From positions 124,001 through 188,000 of the forward strand of contig NZ_JASATW010000007.1 of NCBI RefSeq assembly GCF_030405905.1: a stretch of 64,000 nucleotides of DNA. The letters run 5' to 3'. Shown here one piece after another: positions 17,681-24,992 of the stretch (its first letter is position 1; each line of letters starts with the position of its first letter). The notes below the pieces were generated by a model, which did not search any database, had not been told where the DNA came from, and was given only the letters and a program-made list of their open reading frames with translations. Origin of the DNA: Sphaerothrix gracilis. Its GTDB lineage: Bacteria > Cyanobacteriota > Cyanobacteriia > Phormidesmidales > Phormidesmidaceae. The position numbers were made by a program, and so were the translations under genes.

Positions 17681-17764
17681 CTATTCTTCTAGGATTTCAA
17701 CTAAGTCATCCACTATTACATCAAACGCCAGGGCCAACCGTCGGATTGCGGTGTAGTCCGTCAT
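17681..17764 (-). pseudogene. Remnant of an XRE-type helix-turn-helix gene (possible)
   Basis: A 27-codon reading frame on the minus strand that encodes AIRRLALAFDVIVDDLVEILE near its end. This resembles the last two helices of XRE/Cro HTH domains, where a typical end reads like LRRIAKALGVSVDDLVE. An in-frame TAA lies just upstream of the ATG, so the DNA-binding helices are missing. It sits between the reductase gene and the PIN-nuclease gene. Either a decayed regulator or antitoxin, or a chance match in a short frame. Confidence 0.4.
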
Positions 17765-17827
17765 ACTTTATGGAGTCTCATTGAGCGATAAAACAAAGAG
17801 CGATCGCTAAAGTCTTAGATTATATCG

Positions 17828-18295
17828 CTAGGGGCAGTAATCATATCCTTGAAGATCTTTATCCAAAGACCAGATAAAAATGCGACGGTTAGGTATCTTG
17901 TTTTTGAGTTTTTCCCATTCTTTAATGATAGATAGATCACCGACTCCAGCCCCTCGCATAGCTGAGTCAGGAAAAGCGTTTAGCCATCCTTCAATCTCTT
18001 GTAGCGTGGGTACCTGAATTACTTGCCAGGGTGCTTCGCCTACGATAGCTTTTTTGACCTGCCCAATAAACTGCTCTGCGTGATGTCGGCGGTTGCTACC
18101 GCTTCTATTTTGTGTTTTGATTTGCGCTATGTGATTACCCGTCTCATACACTGCGGCCATCGGTAACAGTAAGTTGGTATCTGATTCCAAATACTGTTTT
18201 AGTTCTTGCATTACCTGAGCGCGATCGCTATTCATTTTAGGAATATCCAAGACATTGCAGAAGACTGAGGTATCTACAATAGCCACCGCGCGCAT
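17828..18295 (-). CDS. PIN-domain nuclease-like protein
   Basis: A 155-residue protein with a PIN-like RNase fold. It begins AIVDTSVF, placing the first acidic residue at D8; further candidate metal ligands are E51 in VYETGNH, D120 in GVGDLSIIKEW and D145 in IWSLDKDL, in the order and spacing expected of PIN nucleases. These four acids coordinate divalent metal for RNA cleavage. Its ATG shares one base with the stop codon of the upstream ATPase gene (TAATG), so the two proteins are made together. It is longer than classic VapC toxins and has no VapB-like antitoxin beside it. Its target is unknown. Confidence 0.75.
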   Translation of the reverse strand: MRAVAIVDTSVFCNVLDIPKMNSDRAQVMQELKQYLESDTNLLLPMAAVYETGNHIAQIKTQNRSGSNRRHHAEQFIGQVKKAIVGEAPWQVIQVPTLQEIEGWLNAFPDSAMRGAGVGDLSIIKEWEKLKNKIPNRRIFIWSLDKDLQGYDYCP

Positions 18296-19602
18296 TAGGC
18301 AGATTCTCCAATTTCACTAAGAGATTCTAGCCATCTCATCGCATTTTGTCTCTTTTGCTCCGCTCCTGGATAGTGTTTAACGAATCGCTCTAAAAGCCCT
18401 TGCGTCATAAGCTGCCCAATAGAGCCTTGAGCAATTAGTTCAGGATAATCTGGAATGTCTTGCAAGCGTATCAACTGGCTCGAACCATTTTCTAGACTGC
18501 GGTAACAAAAAACAGTTTCTGGAACGGCGCTATCAGGTAAGGCATCCAGGAGCGCCGGATTATGGCTACTGATTAAAACACGTAGATTGCGCCGCTGAGC
18601 AATCCTAGAAATACGTTCCAACAAGTCAGCGGCTCTACTTGGATGTACGCCATTATCAATTTCTTCAATCACAACTAGGCTTTCCTCTGGTGCTGAAAGC
18701 AGGGCTGCCGCAATTGCAAGAACTCTCAAGGTACCGTCGGAGAGAATGGCCGCATCACAAAGGGTTGCAGTGCCTCCAAATGTTTCGGTCAGTCTCAGCA
18801 TCACCTCATCACGAGGCGTTTCAATAAAGCTAATGTCCTGAATATCTTGTTCGGGAAGACTTTGAATAAAATCCAAAACCTCGGTTTTGAGTCCCAACTC
18901 ACGGCATAGTCTGTAGATTACACCTGAGAGATTCTGACCATGCTCTTCCAGAATCTTATCTGTTTTATGGCCATAAGCACGCATGGTACTTGGTGCAGGC
19001 TCCAGAAAAACAATACTGCTTAGCCAGCGCACATATCTTTCAGCTACTTTTGGAATAATCTCACGACTTTTAGTGTTTTCTGGGCGAAAACGAATATCAC
19101 TGAGAAGCTGCGTAAAGATAGCCATATGGCTGCTACAGACAATGCTTGGCTTTTTCCCACCACGAGCAAAGTTATTGTAAGTAACAAAGACATCACCGCC
19201 AGCACCTTGAGGTTCGCTGGTAATTTCGTATAGAGGAACCTTCGAGTTCGAGCTAGTCACCTTCTCCTGGGTAACGTGCAGTTCACCTGTTTCACTGAGA
19301 CTCAGCTCAATTTCAAGGTTTTGCCAGTCTGTTTCAGTTGTAGTGCAGGCCAGCTCAAAGGATTTAACCCCCCTGTAGCCCAAATTTTCTACCTCACCTC
19401 TGAAAATACGATCTTCTGACTGATGAGCGCCACCAATAAAGGCAAATCGCTCTCCTTTGGCTAATCTAGACAAAATGCGTAAAGCTTCAATAGCATTGCT
19501 CTTACCAGACGCATTTGCTCCAATCAAAACCGTCAGTCTTGCTAGTGGCAAAGTACTGGATTCATAGCTCTTGAAGTTTTTAAGCTGAATTTGAGTGAGC
19601 AT
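18295..19602 (-). CDS. RecF/OLD-like AAA ATPase (COG4637-type)
   Basis: A 435-residue ABC-type ATPase of the AAA15/AAA21 group. Walker A is GANASGKS (residues 28-35) after the typical QIQLKNFKSYES start. The C-terminal half holds the signature-like LSDGTLR, Walker B LVVIEEID followed by NGVHPSR, and the H-loop ISSHNPALLDAL. Unlike OLD nucleases it has no TOPRIM domain; the adjoining PIN protein may supply the nuclease. Both junctions are TAATG overlaps, upstream with the membrane-protein gene and downstream with the PIN gene. ATPases of this group often occur in defence systems, so a defence or RNA-quality role is inferred. Confidence 0.85.
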   Translation of the reverse strand: MLTQIQLKNFKSYESSTLPLARLTVLIGANASGKSNAIEALRILSRLAKGERFAFIGGAHQSEDRIFRGEVENLGYRGVKSFELACTTTETDWQNLEIELSLSETGELHVTQEKVTSSNSKVPLYEITSEPQGAGGDVFVTYNNFARGGKKPSIVCSSHMAIFTQLLSDIRFRPENTKSREIIPKVAERYVRWLSSIVFLEPAPSTMRAYGHKTDKILEEHGQNLSGVIYRLCRELGLKTEVLDFIQSLPEQDIQDISFIETPRDEVMLRLTETFGGTATLCDAAILSDGTLRVLAIAAALLSAPEESLVVIEEIDNGVHPSRAADLLERISRIAQRRNLRVLISSHNPALLDALPDSAVPETVFCYRSLENGSSQLIRLQDIPDYPELIAQGSIGQLMTQGLLERFVKHYPGAEQKRQNAMRWLESLSEIGESA

Positions 19603-20111
19603 TACTCTCCCTCGCGATAGCCCTGGATATTCTCTGGCTCAAACTGCCGCAAAACTCTCGTCGCGCGGTTGATCTGGGCATCCGTACCCTTCACGGCAAC
19701 CAGATACTTACCCGCATCAAGGCGATTGCGATAGGAGAGAGCATCGCCGCTGCCAAAAGCCACCCCTGCGCCGCCACCGACCATAAAGCTGCCCAGCGCC
19801 CCGGAAGCTGCCCCCAGCAGACCGCCAATCGCCTGATTGCCAAAGCGTCCAGCCCAGCTAAAGGTGTCGAGTCCAGTGATCAAATTAAACGAAAAGCCTG
19901 CGATGAAGCCAAAGGGCACCAGCCACAGCGCCATCAGCTTGATTTGGTTCCAAGCTTTATCTTTGGGGTCGATTAGGCCATATTCATCGGCGCTTTTGTA
20001 GCCTCTGCCTAAAATATCAACCTTCTCCATCGGAAAGTCTGCTTTTTCTAGAGCCGAGTAAGCCGCTTCCGCCTGAATCCGATCGCCCAAAACAGCGATT
20101 AAATAATTCAT
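19602..20111 (-). CDS. Conserved membrane protein with glycine-rich hydrophobic centre
   Basis: A 169-residue protein. An N-terminal alpha/beta region (MNYLIAVLGDRIQAEAAYSALEKADFP) resembles small domains that precede membrane helices in cyanobacterial stress proteins. Two hydrophobic segments follow, LMALWLVPFGFIAGFSFNL and a Gly/Ala-rich stretch GGLLGAASGALGSFMVGGGAG, then a second alpha/beta piece (AGKYLVAVKGTDAQINRATRVL). The duplicated soluble parts around a membrane hairpin suggest an inner-membrane protein exposed to the cytoplasm. I do not know its function. Its stop overlaps the ATPase start (TAATG), which is unusual for a housekeeping gene. Confidence 0.75.
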   Translation of the reverse strand: MNYLIAVLGDRIQAEAAYSALEKADFPMEKVDILGRGYKSADEYGLIDPKDKAWNQIKLMALWLVPFGFIAGFSFNLITGLDTFSWAGRFGNQAIGGLLGAASGALGSFMVGGGAGVAFGSGDALSYRNRLDAGKYLVAVKGTDAQINRATRVLRQFEPENIQGYREGE

Positions 20112-20353
20112 ATCTCTATATTGCCGCCTAATCTTTTTTCTCTATTATTGCGAAGTGAGCGATCGCGCCCCCATTGATTATCTCAGCCAGCGCTGTTTCC
20201 TGTGAGCAAACCAGACCTCAGCCTTGAGGCAGATAGCGGCTGCGGGCCAAGTCGTCCTTTGGATAAAGTCGAGTTCTCCCCTGGGAGTGATCGCGCCAAC
20301 TGGCTTTGACGAAATCATAGAAGTATCCGATTTATCACTTTTTAGGAATTTTT

Positions 20354-20929
20354 ATGGTTGCGACTACTAGCCAATCTCAACTCGCAGCGATCGCTACCAA
20401 GCTAGCTGACATGCGGACGTTGCAAGATCTCATGCTAGAAAACGAGCGGACGCTGATGGGTGCCTGCAGCGGCGATAAGAAAATTGTCGAGCGGCTGGAA
20501 AATATGATGGCAGACGATCAGAAGAACGTCACCGCGATCGCAGAAGCTCAGACCAAGCTAGGCATTCAGGCCCAAGCCGATAGCAAAACCACCGAAATGG
20601 TCCAGAAGCTGCGGCAGATGATGGGGGGCAATGAGCTGACACTGTACGAAAAAGCCGTCCAGCACGAAGCTCTGAAGCACGAGCTAGTGATGACCGGGCT
20701 AACTGTCCACAAGGCAGCTCAGACCACAGGCGGCGATTTAGAAGAAACCATTGACCCGATTAATAAAGTCAACTTTAGAAACCGGGCACACCAAGAGCAG
20801 CTTAAAGGCATTTTGTTGACTTTGGGCACCCGTGAACTGGTCGGTCAAGATCCTGACGACAGCATTTGGGCCCAGGCAGAAGACGCGATCGCTGCCCTTA
20901 AAGGCGCTTTTGGCGGTATTGCCGACTAG
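20354..20929 (+). CDS. Conserved hypothetical helical protein
   Basis: A 191-residue, apparently all-helical soluble protein with no signal peptide or membrane segment. Met, Gln, Glu and Ala are frequent. Clusters such as LMLENERTL, YEKAVQHEALKHEL, MTGLTVHKAA and NRAHQEQLKGILL place Glu and His on helices in a way that recalls four-helix metal proteins such as hemerythrin or ferritin-like folds, but no signature is complete and I do not assign one. The ATG at 20354 follows an AT-rich region. A strong terminator follows, so it is probably a single-gene unit. Confidence 0.75.
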   Translation: MVATTSQSQLAAIATKLADMRTLQDLMLENERTLMGACSGDKKIVERLENMMADDQKNVTAIAEAQTKLGIQAQADSKTTEMVQKLRQMMGGNELTLYEKAVQHEALKHELVMTGLTVHKAAQTTGGDLEETIDPINKVNFRNRAHQEQLKGILLTLGTRELVGQDPDDSIWAQAEDAIAALKGAFGGIAD

Positions 20930-20963
20930 ACTTCAACACTCACTCCTTCACTCAGGTAGCATT

Positions 20964-20990
20964 AGGCATTCTGCGGAATGCCTTTTTTTA
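20964..20990 (+). terminator. Intrinsic terminator
   Basis: Perfect 8-base stem AGGCATTC (20964-20971) and GAATGCCT (20976-20983) with loop TGCG, running into seven T residues. It ends the transcript of the helical protein gene 35 bases after its stop codon. Confidence 0.9.
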
Positions 20991-21185
20991 TAGACTGCTT
21001 GCACCTCATTTCTGATCACGCTCCCTTCAGCGATCGCCCTTCGCCTCAGCCTGATAGATCAGCTTGTGACGCGATCGCAGGGAAAATCGTTTTTATGAAC
21101 CTGCTCTATCGATCGCATCGATACCGAGCTTGAATAATTTAGATACCTGACTCAAATCGGCCTGAGCCATGATTGAGAACAAATT

Positions 21186-21506
21186 ATGCTGTTGAGCACT
21201 ATGTTTCCCGATCGCATTTGTCAGCTACCCAAGTACGATGGCCCCTTTGAAGCCTTCCATCTCGCTGCCCAAAACTGTCAGGTTTATTTCGCGAGTTATC
21301 CGGCGGGCACGGTCATTGAGCCTCACGATCACGAAACGGATAACTATGGTCTGATTACTCAGGGAGAGCTGATTTTGATAGTAGGCGATCAGGAGCAGCG
21401 CTTTGGCGTCGGGCAGTGGTACCACGTTGCCGCCAAGCAAAAACATGCGGCCCGATTTGATCAGTCAACGGCAGAAGTCGAATTTTGGTTTGATGCGCCG
21501 CTTTAA
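21186..21506 (+). CDS. Cupin-domain protein
   Basis: A 106-residue single cupin. Motif 1 is visible as IEPHDHETDNYGLITQGE (His-x-His and a following Glu region) and motif 2 as QWYHVAAKQKHAARF, supplying metal-binding His residues. Single-domain cupins of this size are metal-binding sensors or small enzymes, and nothing in the sequence fixes the substrate. The ATG at 21186 gives a good start for the fold. It precedes the PhzF-family gene by 108 bases on the same strand, possibly in one transcript. Confidence 0.82.
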   Translation: MLLSTMFPDRICQLPKYDGPFEAFHLAAQNCQVYFASYPAGTVIEPHDHETDNYGLITQGELILIVGDQEQRFGVGQWYHVAAKQKHAARFDQSTAEVEFWFDAPL

Positions 21507-21614
21507 TGAATAGTTACGGCTGGCTGAGCGTAGTCGCAGCCAGCAATCCCCCTGCAAGTAACCGCAAGAGTGTCCCTGAACAAAGCCAAAAGGGACAGAT
21601 GCCACCTACAACCA

Positions 21615-22445
21615 ATGAGCACCATGCCCCAAACAACTTTTACTATCAGCCAGGTTGATGCCTTCAGCGATCGCCCTTTTGCCGGTAATCCTGCTGCCGT
21701 CTGCGTACTGGCTGAAGCTGCAGACGAGCGCTGGATGCAGGCCGTTGCGGCTGAAATGAACCTCTCCGAAACCGCGTTTCTCGTCCCGCAGGCAGACGGC
21801 TACGATTTGCGCTGGTTTACTCCCGCCGTAGAAGTGGATCTATGCGGCCACGCCACCCTTGCCAGCGCCCATGTGCTGTGGGATGAAGGACATCTCTCAA
21901 CCGAGGAGACTGCTCGTTTTCACACCCGCAGCGGTTTACTCACAGCTACCTATGAGGCAGGCTGGATTACCCTCAACTTCCCAACTCAGCCCGTCAATGC
22001 CGTAACCCCTGACTCAGAGCTGCTTAGATCGCTACGGGGCGCTGAGCCTCAGTTTGTGGGCAAGAATCGCACAAACTATTTTGTCGAGCTGGCCTCTGAG
22101 CAGCATGTGCGTCTGCTACAGCCCGACTTTACCCTAATGCAACACCTGCCGGTTCAGGGCGTTATTGTGACCAGTCGCGCTGAAGATCCCAGCGTCGATT
22201 TTGTGTCTCGCTACTTTGCGCCTGCTGCCGGGATCAACGAAGACCCGGTGACAGGCTCGGCTCACTGTTCGCTCACTCCTTACTGGCATCAGGTTCTAGG
22301 AAAAAATGAGCTACTGGCTCACCAGATTTCGGCGAGGGGAGGGGTTTTGAAGGTTAAAAGTTCAGGCGATCGCGTCGAAATTAGCGGTCAGGCAGTGACG
22401 GTTATGCAGGGCGAACTGATAGCAGCGCCGCTTTACGATAGTTAA
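21615..22445 (+). CDS. PhzF family isomerase/epimerase-like protein
   Basis: A 276-residue protein of the PhzF/diaminopimelate-epimerase fold. Family motifs are VDAFSDRPFAGNPAAVC at the N-terminus, the catalytic-type Glu in NLSETAFL (E52), RWFTPAVEVDLCGHATLASAH and FAPAAGINEDPVTGSAHCSL in the C-terminal half. PhzF itself isomerises a phenazine precursor, but most bacterial members are of unknown substrate, and no phenazine genes are near. The ATG at 21615 is preferred to an in-frame GTG at 21570, which would add 15 residues unlike the family. Confidence 0.9.
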   Translation: MSTMPQTTFTISQVDAFSDRPFAGNPAAVCVLAEAADERWMQAVAAEMNLSETAFLVPQADGYDLRWFTPAVEVDLCGHATLASAHVLWDEGHLSTEETARFHTRSGLLTATYEAGWITLNFPTQPVNAVTPDSELLRSLRGAEPQFVGKNRTNYFVELASEQHVRLLQPDFTLMQHLPVQGVIVTSRAEDPSVDFVSRYFAPAAGINEDPVTGSAHCSLTPYWHQVLGKNELLAHQISARGGVLKVKSSGDRVEISGQAVTVMQGELIAAPLYDS

Positions 22446-23116
22446 TCAAGTTAACAACTTGATGATTCGTAATAAATCAGGCGATCGCACTCACCTCAGC
22501 CTTTTTCTGGCGTTCAGTTCAGCCTCTACTCAGCCATTGCCTAAGTCGATTGCCTAAGCAGTCCAATCGGCATTACTAACCTCGTGCTTCAGCCAACCGG
22601 GCGCAGCGATCGCCGGACTTATGGCGGTTAGGTTGCTCTTGGTTGCCCCCAATCTCTGGGAAAGCCGCTAGCTGGGCGGATGAGCCTGTCTGACGATGCG
22701 CCGTAGGTAGCAGGCTGTTTGTAGCGGGTATCTGGTTTATAGAGCCGGAAAAATAGGCTTTTGGGCGATCGCTTGCCAAAGTTCGAGCCGGTGACTGGAT
22801 CTAGTGAGCCTGGTAGTCCCAGCTAACTAGATCCAAAGCCTTCTTTTTTTCTTTTGTTCTCTTTTTAGGAAATTAAAATCCAAAAACTGAAAAATTATTT
22901 TTTTGAAATCTCAAATTGACTTTTCCCGCGATTTTTGACGTCGATGTCTTTAATCAAAGACCTAGCTGCTCCTAAGAGGGTTAATTGTTTTGAAGCTCCC
23001 CTTCCCTATTACCCGGTGGGTTTCCCATAATGCAGTCAGCGAGTCGAAACCCGCGTGTTGGATTTGGCATCGACACGAGGCAGTTTCAAACAGACGTAAT
23101 ATTGGAGACGACTAGC
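22446..23116. other. Non-coding leader region of the chl operon
   Basis: About 670 bases between the PhzF-family gene and the likely chlL start. It holds a small hairpin right after the phzF-like stop (ATCAAGTT/AACTTGAT, 22445-22463), a strong hairpin at 22797-22834, a T-rich run around 22841-22866 and an AT-rich segment at 22870-22935 that probably carries the chlL promoter. No gene was recognised. Confidence 0.55.
22797..22834 (+). other. Hairpin followed by T-rich run upstream of chlL
   Basis: Arms GGATCTAGT (22797-22805) and ACTAGATCC (22826-22834) are perfectly complementary, with an inner CTGG/CCAG stem. A T-rich run (22841-22850) starts six bases after the stem. It could terminate read-through into the chl operon or serve as a conditional attenuator; the gap before the T-run makes plain termination uncertain. 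Confidence 0.5.
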
Positions 23117-23980
23117 GTGAAACTCTCTGTTTATGGCAAAGGCGGTATTGGTAAATCCACCACGAGTTGCAATATCTCGGTCGCTCTAGCTAAGCGCGGT
23201 AAGAAAGTGCTGCAAATCGGCTGCGATCCCAAGCACGACAGCACCTTTACCCTCACCGGCTTTTTAATCCCCACCATCATCGATACGCTGCAGGAAAAGG
23301 ATTATCACTACGAAGACATCTGGCCGGAAGATGTTATCTACAAAGGCTATGGCGGCGTGGACTGCGTAGAAGCAGGTGGTCCTCCGGCAGGTGCAGGCTG
23401 CGGCGGCTATGTGGTCGGTGAGACCGTCAAGCTGCTGAAAGAGCTTAATGCCTTTGATGAATACGACGTGATTTTGTTTGACGTTCTAGGTGACGTAGTC
23501 TGCGGCGGCTTTGCCGCGCCGCTGAACTACTCGGACTACTGCATGATTGTGACGGACAATGGCTTTGATGCCCTGTTTGCCGCCAATCGTATTGCCGCTT
23601 CGGTACGAGAAAAGGCCCGGACGCACCCCCTGCGCCTAGCCGGACTCATCGGCAACCGCACCTCTAAGCGCGACCTGATCGATAAATATATTGAATCAGT
23701 GCCAATGCCGGTCTTGGAAATTCTGCCACTCATTGAGGACATTCGGGTTTCTCGCGTCAAGGGCAAGACTATCTTCGAGATGGCCGAAACCGATCCTTCT
23801 CTAAAGCCTGTCTGCCAGTATTACCTCAATATTGCCGATCAGGTGTTGGCCGCTCCCGAAGGTGTGGTGCCTAAGGATGCTGCCGATCGCGAACTGTTTG
23901 CCCTGCTGTCTGACTTCTACCTCAACCCGCCGGTAGAAACTCAGACCCAGGAAGATGAGCTAGACCTGATGATGGTCTAA
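23117..23980 (+). CDS. chlL: Light-independent protochlorophyllide reductase, iron-sulfur ATP-binding subunit
   Basis: ChlL is the NifH-like ATPase that passes electrons to ChlN-ChlB so chlorophyll can be made in the dark. It shows the P-loop GKGGIGKST, switch region GCDPKHDST, and the 4Fe-4S ligands in GPPAGAGCGG and GDVVCGGFA; the homodimer shares one cluster. The GTG at 23117, with GGAG upstream, gives the usual start KLSVYGKGG and 287 residues. An ATG at 23030 would add 29 residues not typical of ChlL. It begins a chlL-DUF5331-DUF5331-chlN cluster; chlB is not in the window. Confidence 0.96.
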   Translation: MKLSVYGKGGIGKSTTSCNISVALAKRGKKVLQIGCDPKHDSTFTLTGFLIPTIIDTLQEKDYHYEDIWPEDVIYKGYGGVDCVEAGGPPAGAGCGGYVVGETVKLLKELNAFDEYDVILFDVLGDVVCGGFAAPLNYSDYCMIVTDNGFDALFAANRIAASVREKARTHPLRLAGLIGNRTSKRDLIDKYIESVPMPVLEILPLIEDIRVSRVKGKTIFEMAETDPSLKPVCQYYLNIADQVLAAPEGVVPKDAADRELFALLSDFYLNPPVETQTQEDELDLMMV

Positions 23981-24103
23981 AAATATAAACTCATTTGCGA
24001 TCGCGCCGGACGGTGATAGATTGCTGCAGTATCATCCTGTGTACGACTTTTTGTCGCCAACTGAATGATGTAACTGAACCGCAATCTAGAGTGAGGCAAA
24101 CCT

Positions 24104-24463
24104 ATGGCATTCTTTGAAAACTTTACCTCGGTCATTCGGCAAAAGTGGCTGGACTATGTTCAGGCCAATCGGCCCTGGTTAGAGCTACAGATGCGCCAAA
24201 CATCCGTCCGCACGCCCGATGGCGGTCGCCGTCCTTCCTCATTCTTGGTGCTGGGCGTGGTCAACGCTATTGAGCCGAAGCTATCCAACTTGATGGTGCC
24301 GTTTTATCAGCTCAATGCCGATGAAGATGCCTTAGTTGAGGTTTTAGGACTCAACTTTGATCCGGAAATGGCCTTAGACAACGGTGGCACGCCCCAAACG
24401 ATTGAAGCTGAAGACGCTGGAGTCACCCCCATGCTGCCGGATGCTCAAGATGCCTTTGAGTAA
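24104..24463 (+). CDS. DUF5331 domain protein, first copy
   Basis: A 119-residue protein of the DUF5331 family, which occurs next to chl genes in cyanobacteria and has no known function. The core reads IRQKWLDYVQANRPWLELQ, then RRPSSFLVLGVVNAIEPKLSNLM and LVEVLGLNFDPEMAL. The same three blocks recur in the next gene. The acidic tail is variable. No signal peptide or membrane helix is present, so it is cytoplasmic. Placement between chlL and chlN suggests a role in assembling, protecting or regulating the oxygen-sensitive reductase; this is inference. Confidence 0.85.
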   Translation: MAFFENFTSVIRQKWLDYVQANRPWLELQMRQTSVRTPDGGRRPSSFLVLGVVNAIEPKLSNLMVPFYQLNADEDALVEVLGLNFDPEMALDNGGTPQTIEAEDAGVTPMLPDAQDAFE

Positions 24464-24533
24464 GCCCCAAAAATTAAGCTTTTTAGCTTATTCTCAACAG
24501 CATTACATGAGTTGAATCCAGACTGAGGCTGAT

Positions 24534-24941
24534 GTGAATACAGAACAACTGCGCCAAGCTCTGCGCCAAAAGTGGCTAGATTACTATCGCGAAAATCGTT
24601 CTTGGCTGGTGCGTTTGGGGGTGTGGGTAACCTGTCAGGGACAACGGCGCCCGTCTTCTAGCTTCATCCTGGCAACCCTGGCTATTTTGGAACCACAGCT
24701 AGGCCAACTGCTGCCGTTAGTCGTCGATCTCAGCAGCAATCCGGATCGGATCGTGGCGGCATTGGGCCTGAACTTCAATCCCGATGAGGCGCTAGAACAT
24801 TTGCCAGAGCAGCCCAGAATGCTGCCAGAGGGGGCACCCCCGCCATCAGATTTTGACCTGAATTCTTCGCGCCAGCCCCTACCGCGAGAATTAGATGAAT
24901 CTTATGCTCACGTTCGGCCCCGGCCCAAAGTCCCTTCCTAG
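24534..24941 (+). CDS. DUF5331 domain protein, second copy
   Basis: A 135-residue paralogue of the preceding gene. Shared blocks are LRQKWLDYYRENRSWLVRL, RRPSSSFILATLAILEPQLGQLL and IVAALGLNFNPDEAL, in the same order and spacing. It starts with GTG preceded by GAGG. The C-terminal 40 residues are proline-rich and probably disordered. The tandem pair is likely a local duplication that has diverged well. It lies 51 bases before chlN in the same transcript. Confidence 0.85.
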   Translation: MNTEQLRQALRQKWLDYYRENRSWLVRLGVWVTCQGQRRPSSSFILATLAILEPQLGQLLPLVVDLSSNPDRIVAALGLNFNPDEALEHLPEQPRMLPEGAPPPSDFDLNSSRQPLPRELDESYAHVRPRPKVPS

Positions 24942-24992
24942 CGATCGCCTAATTAATACCAACTCGTTTTTGTTGAGAGAAACTTATTTATC

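Noticed and set aside
22576..22779. 67-codon open frame upstream of chlL
   Set aside because: Composition is that of spacer DNA and it lies antisense to the chl leader with no recognisable product.
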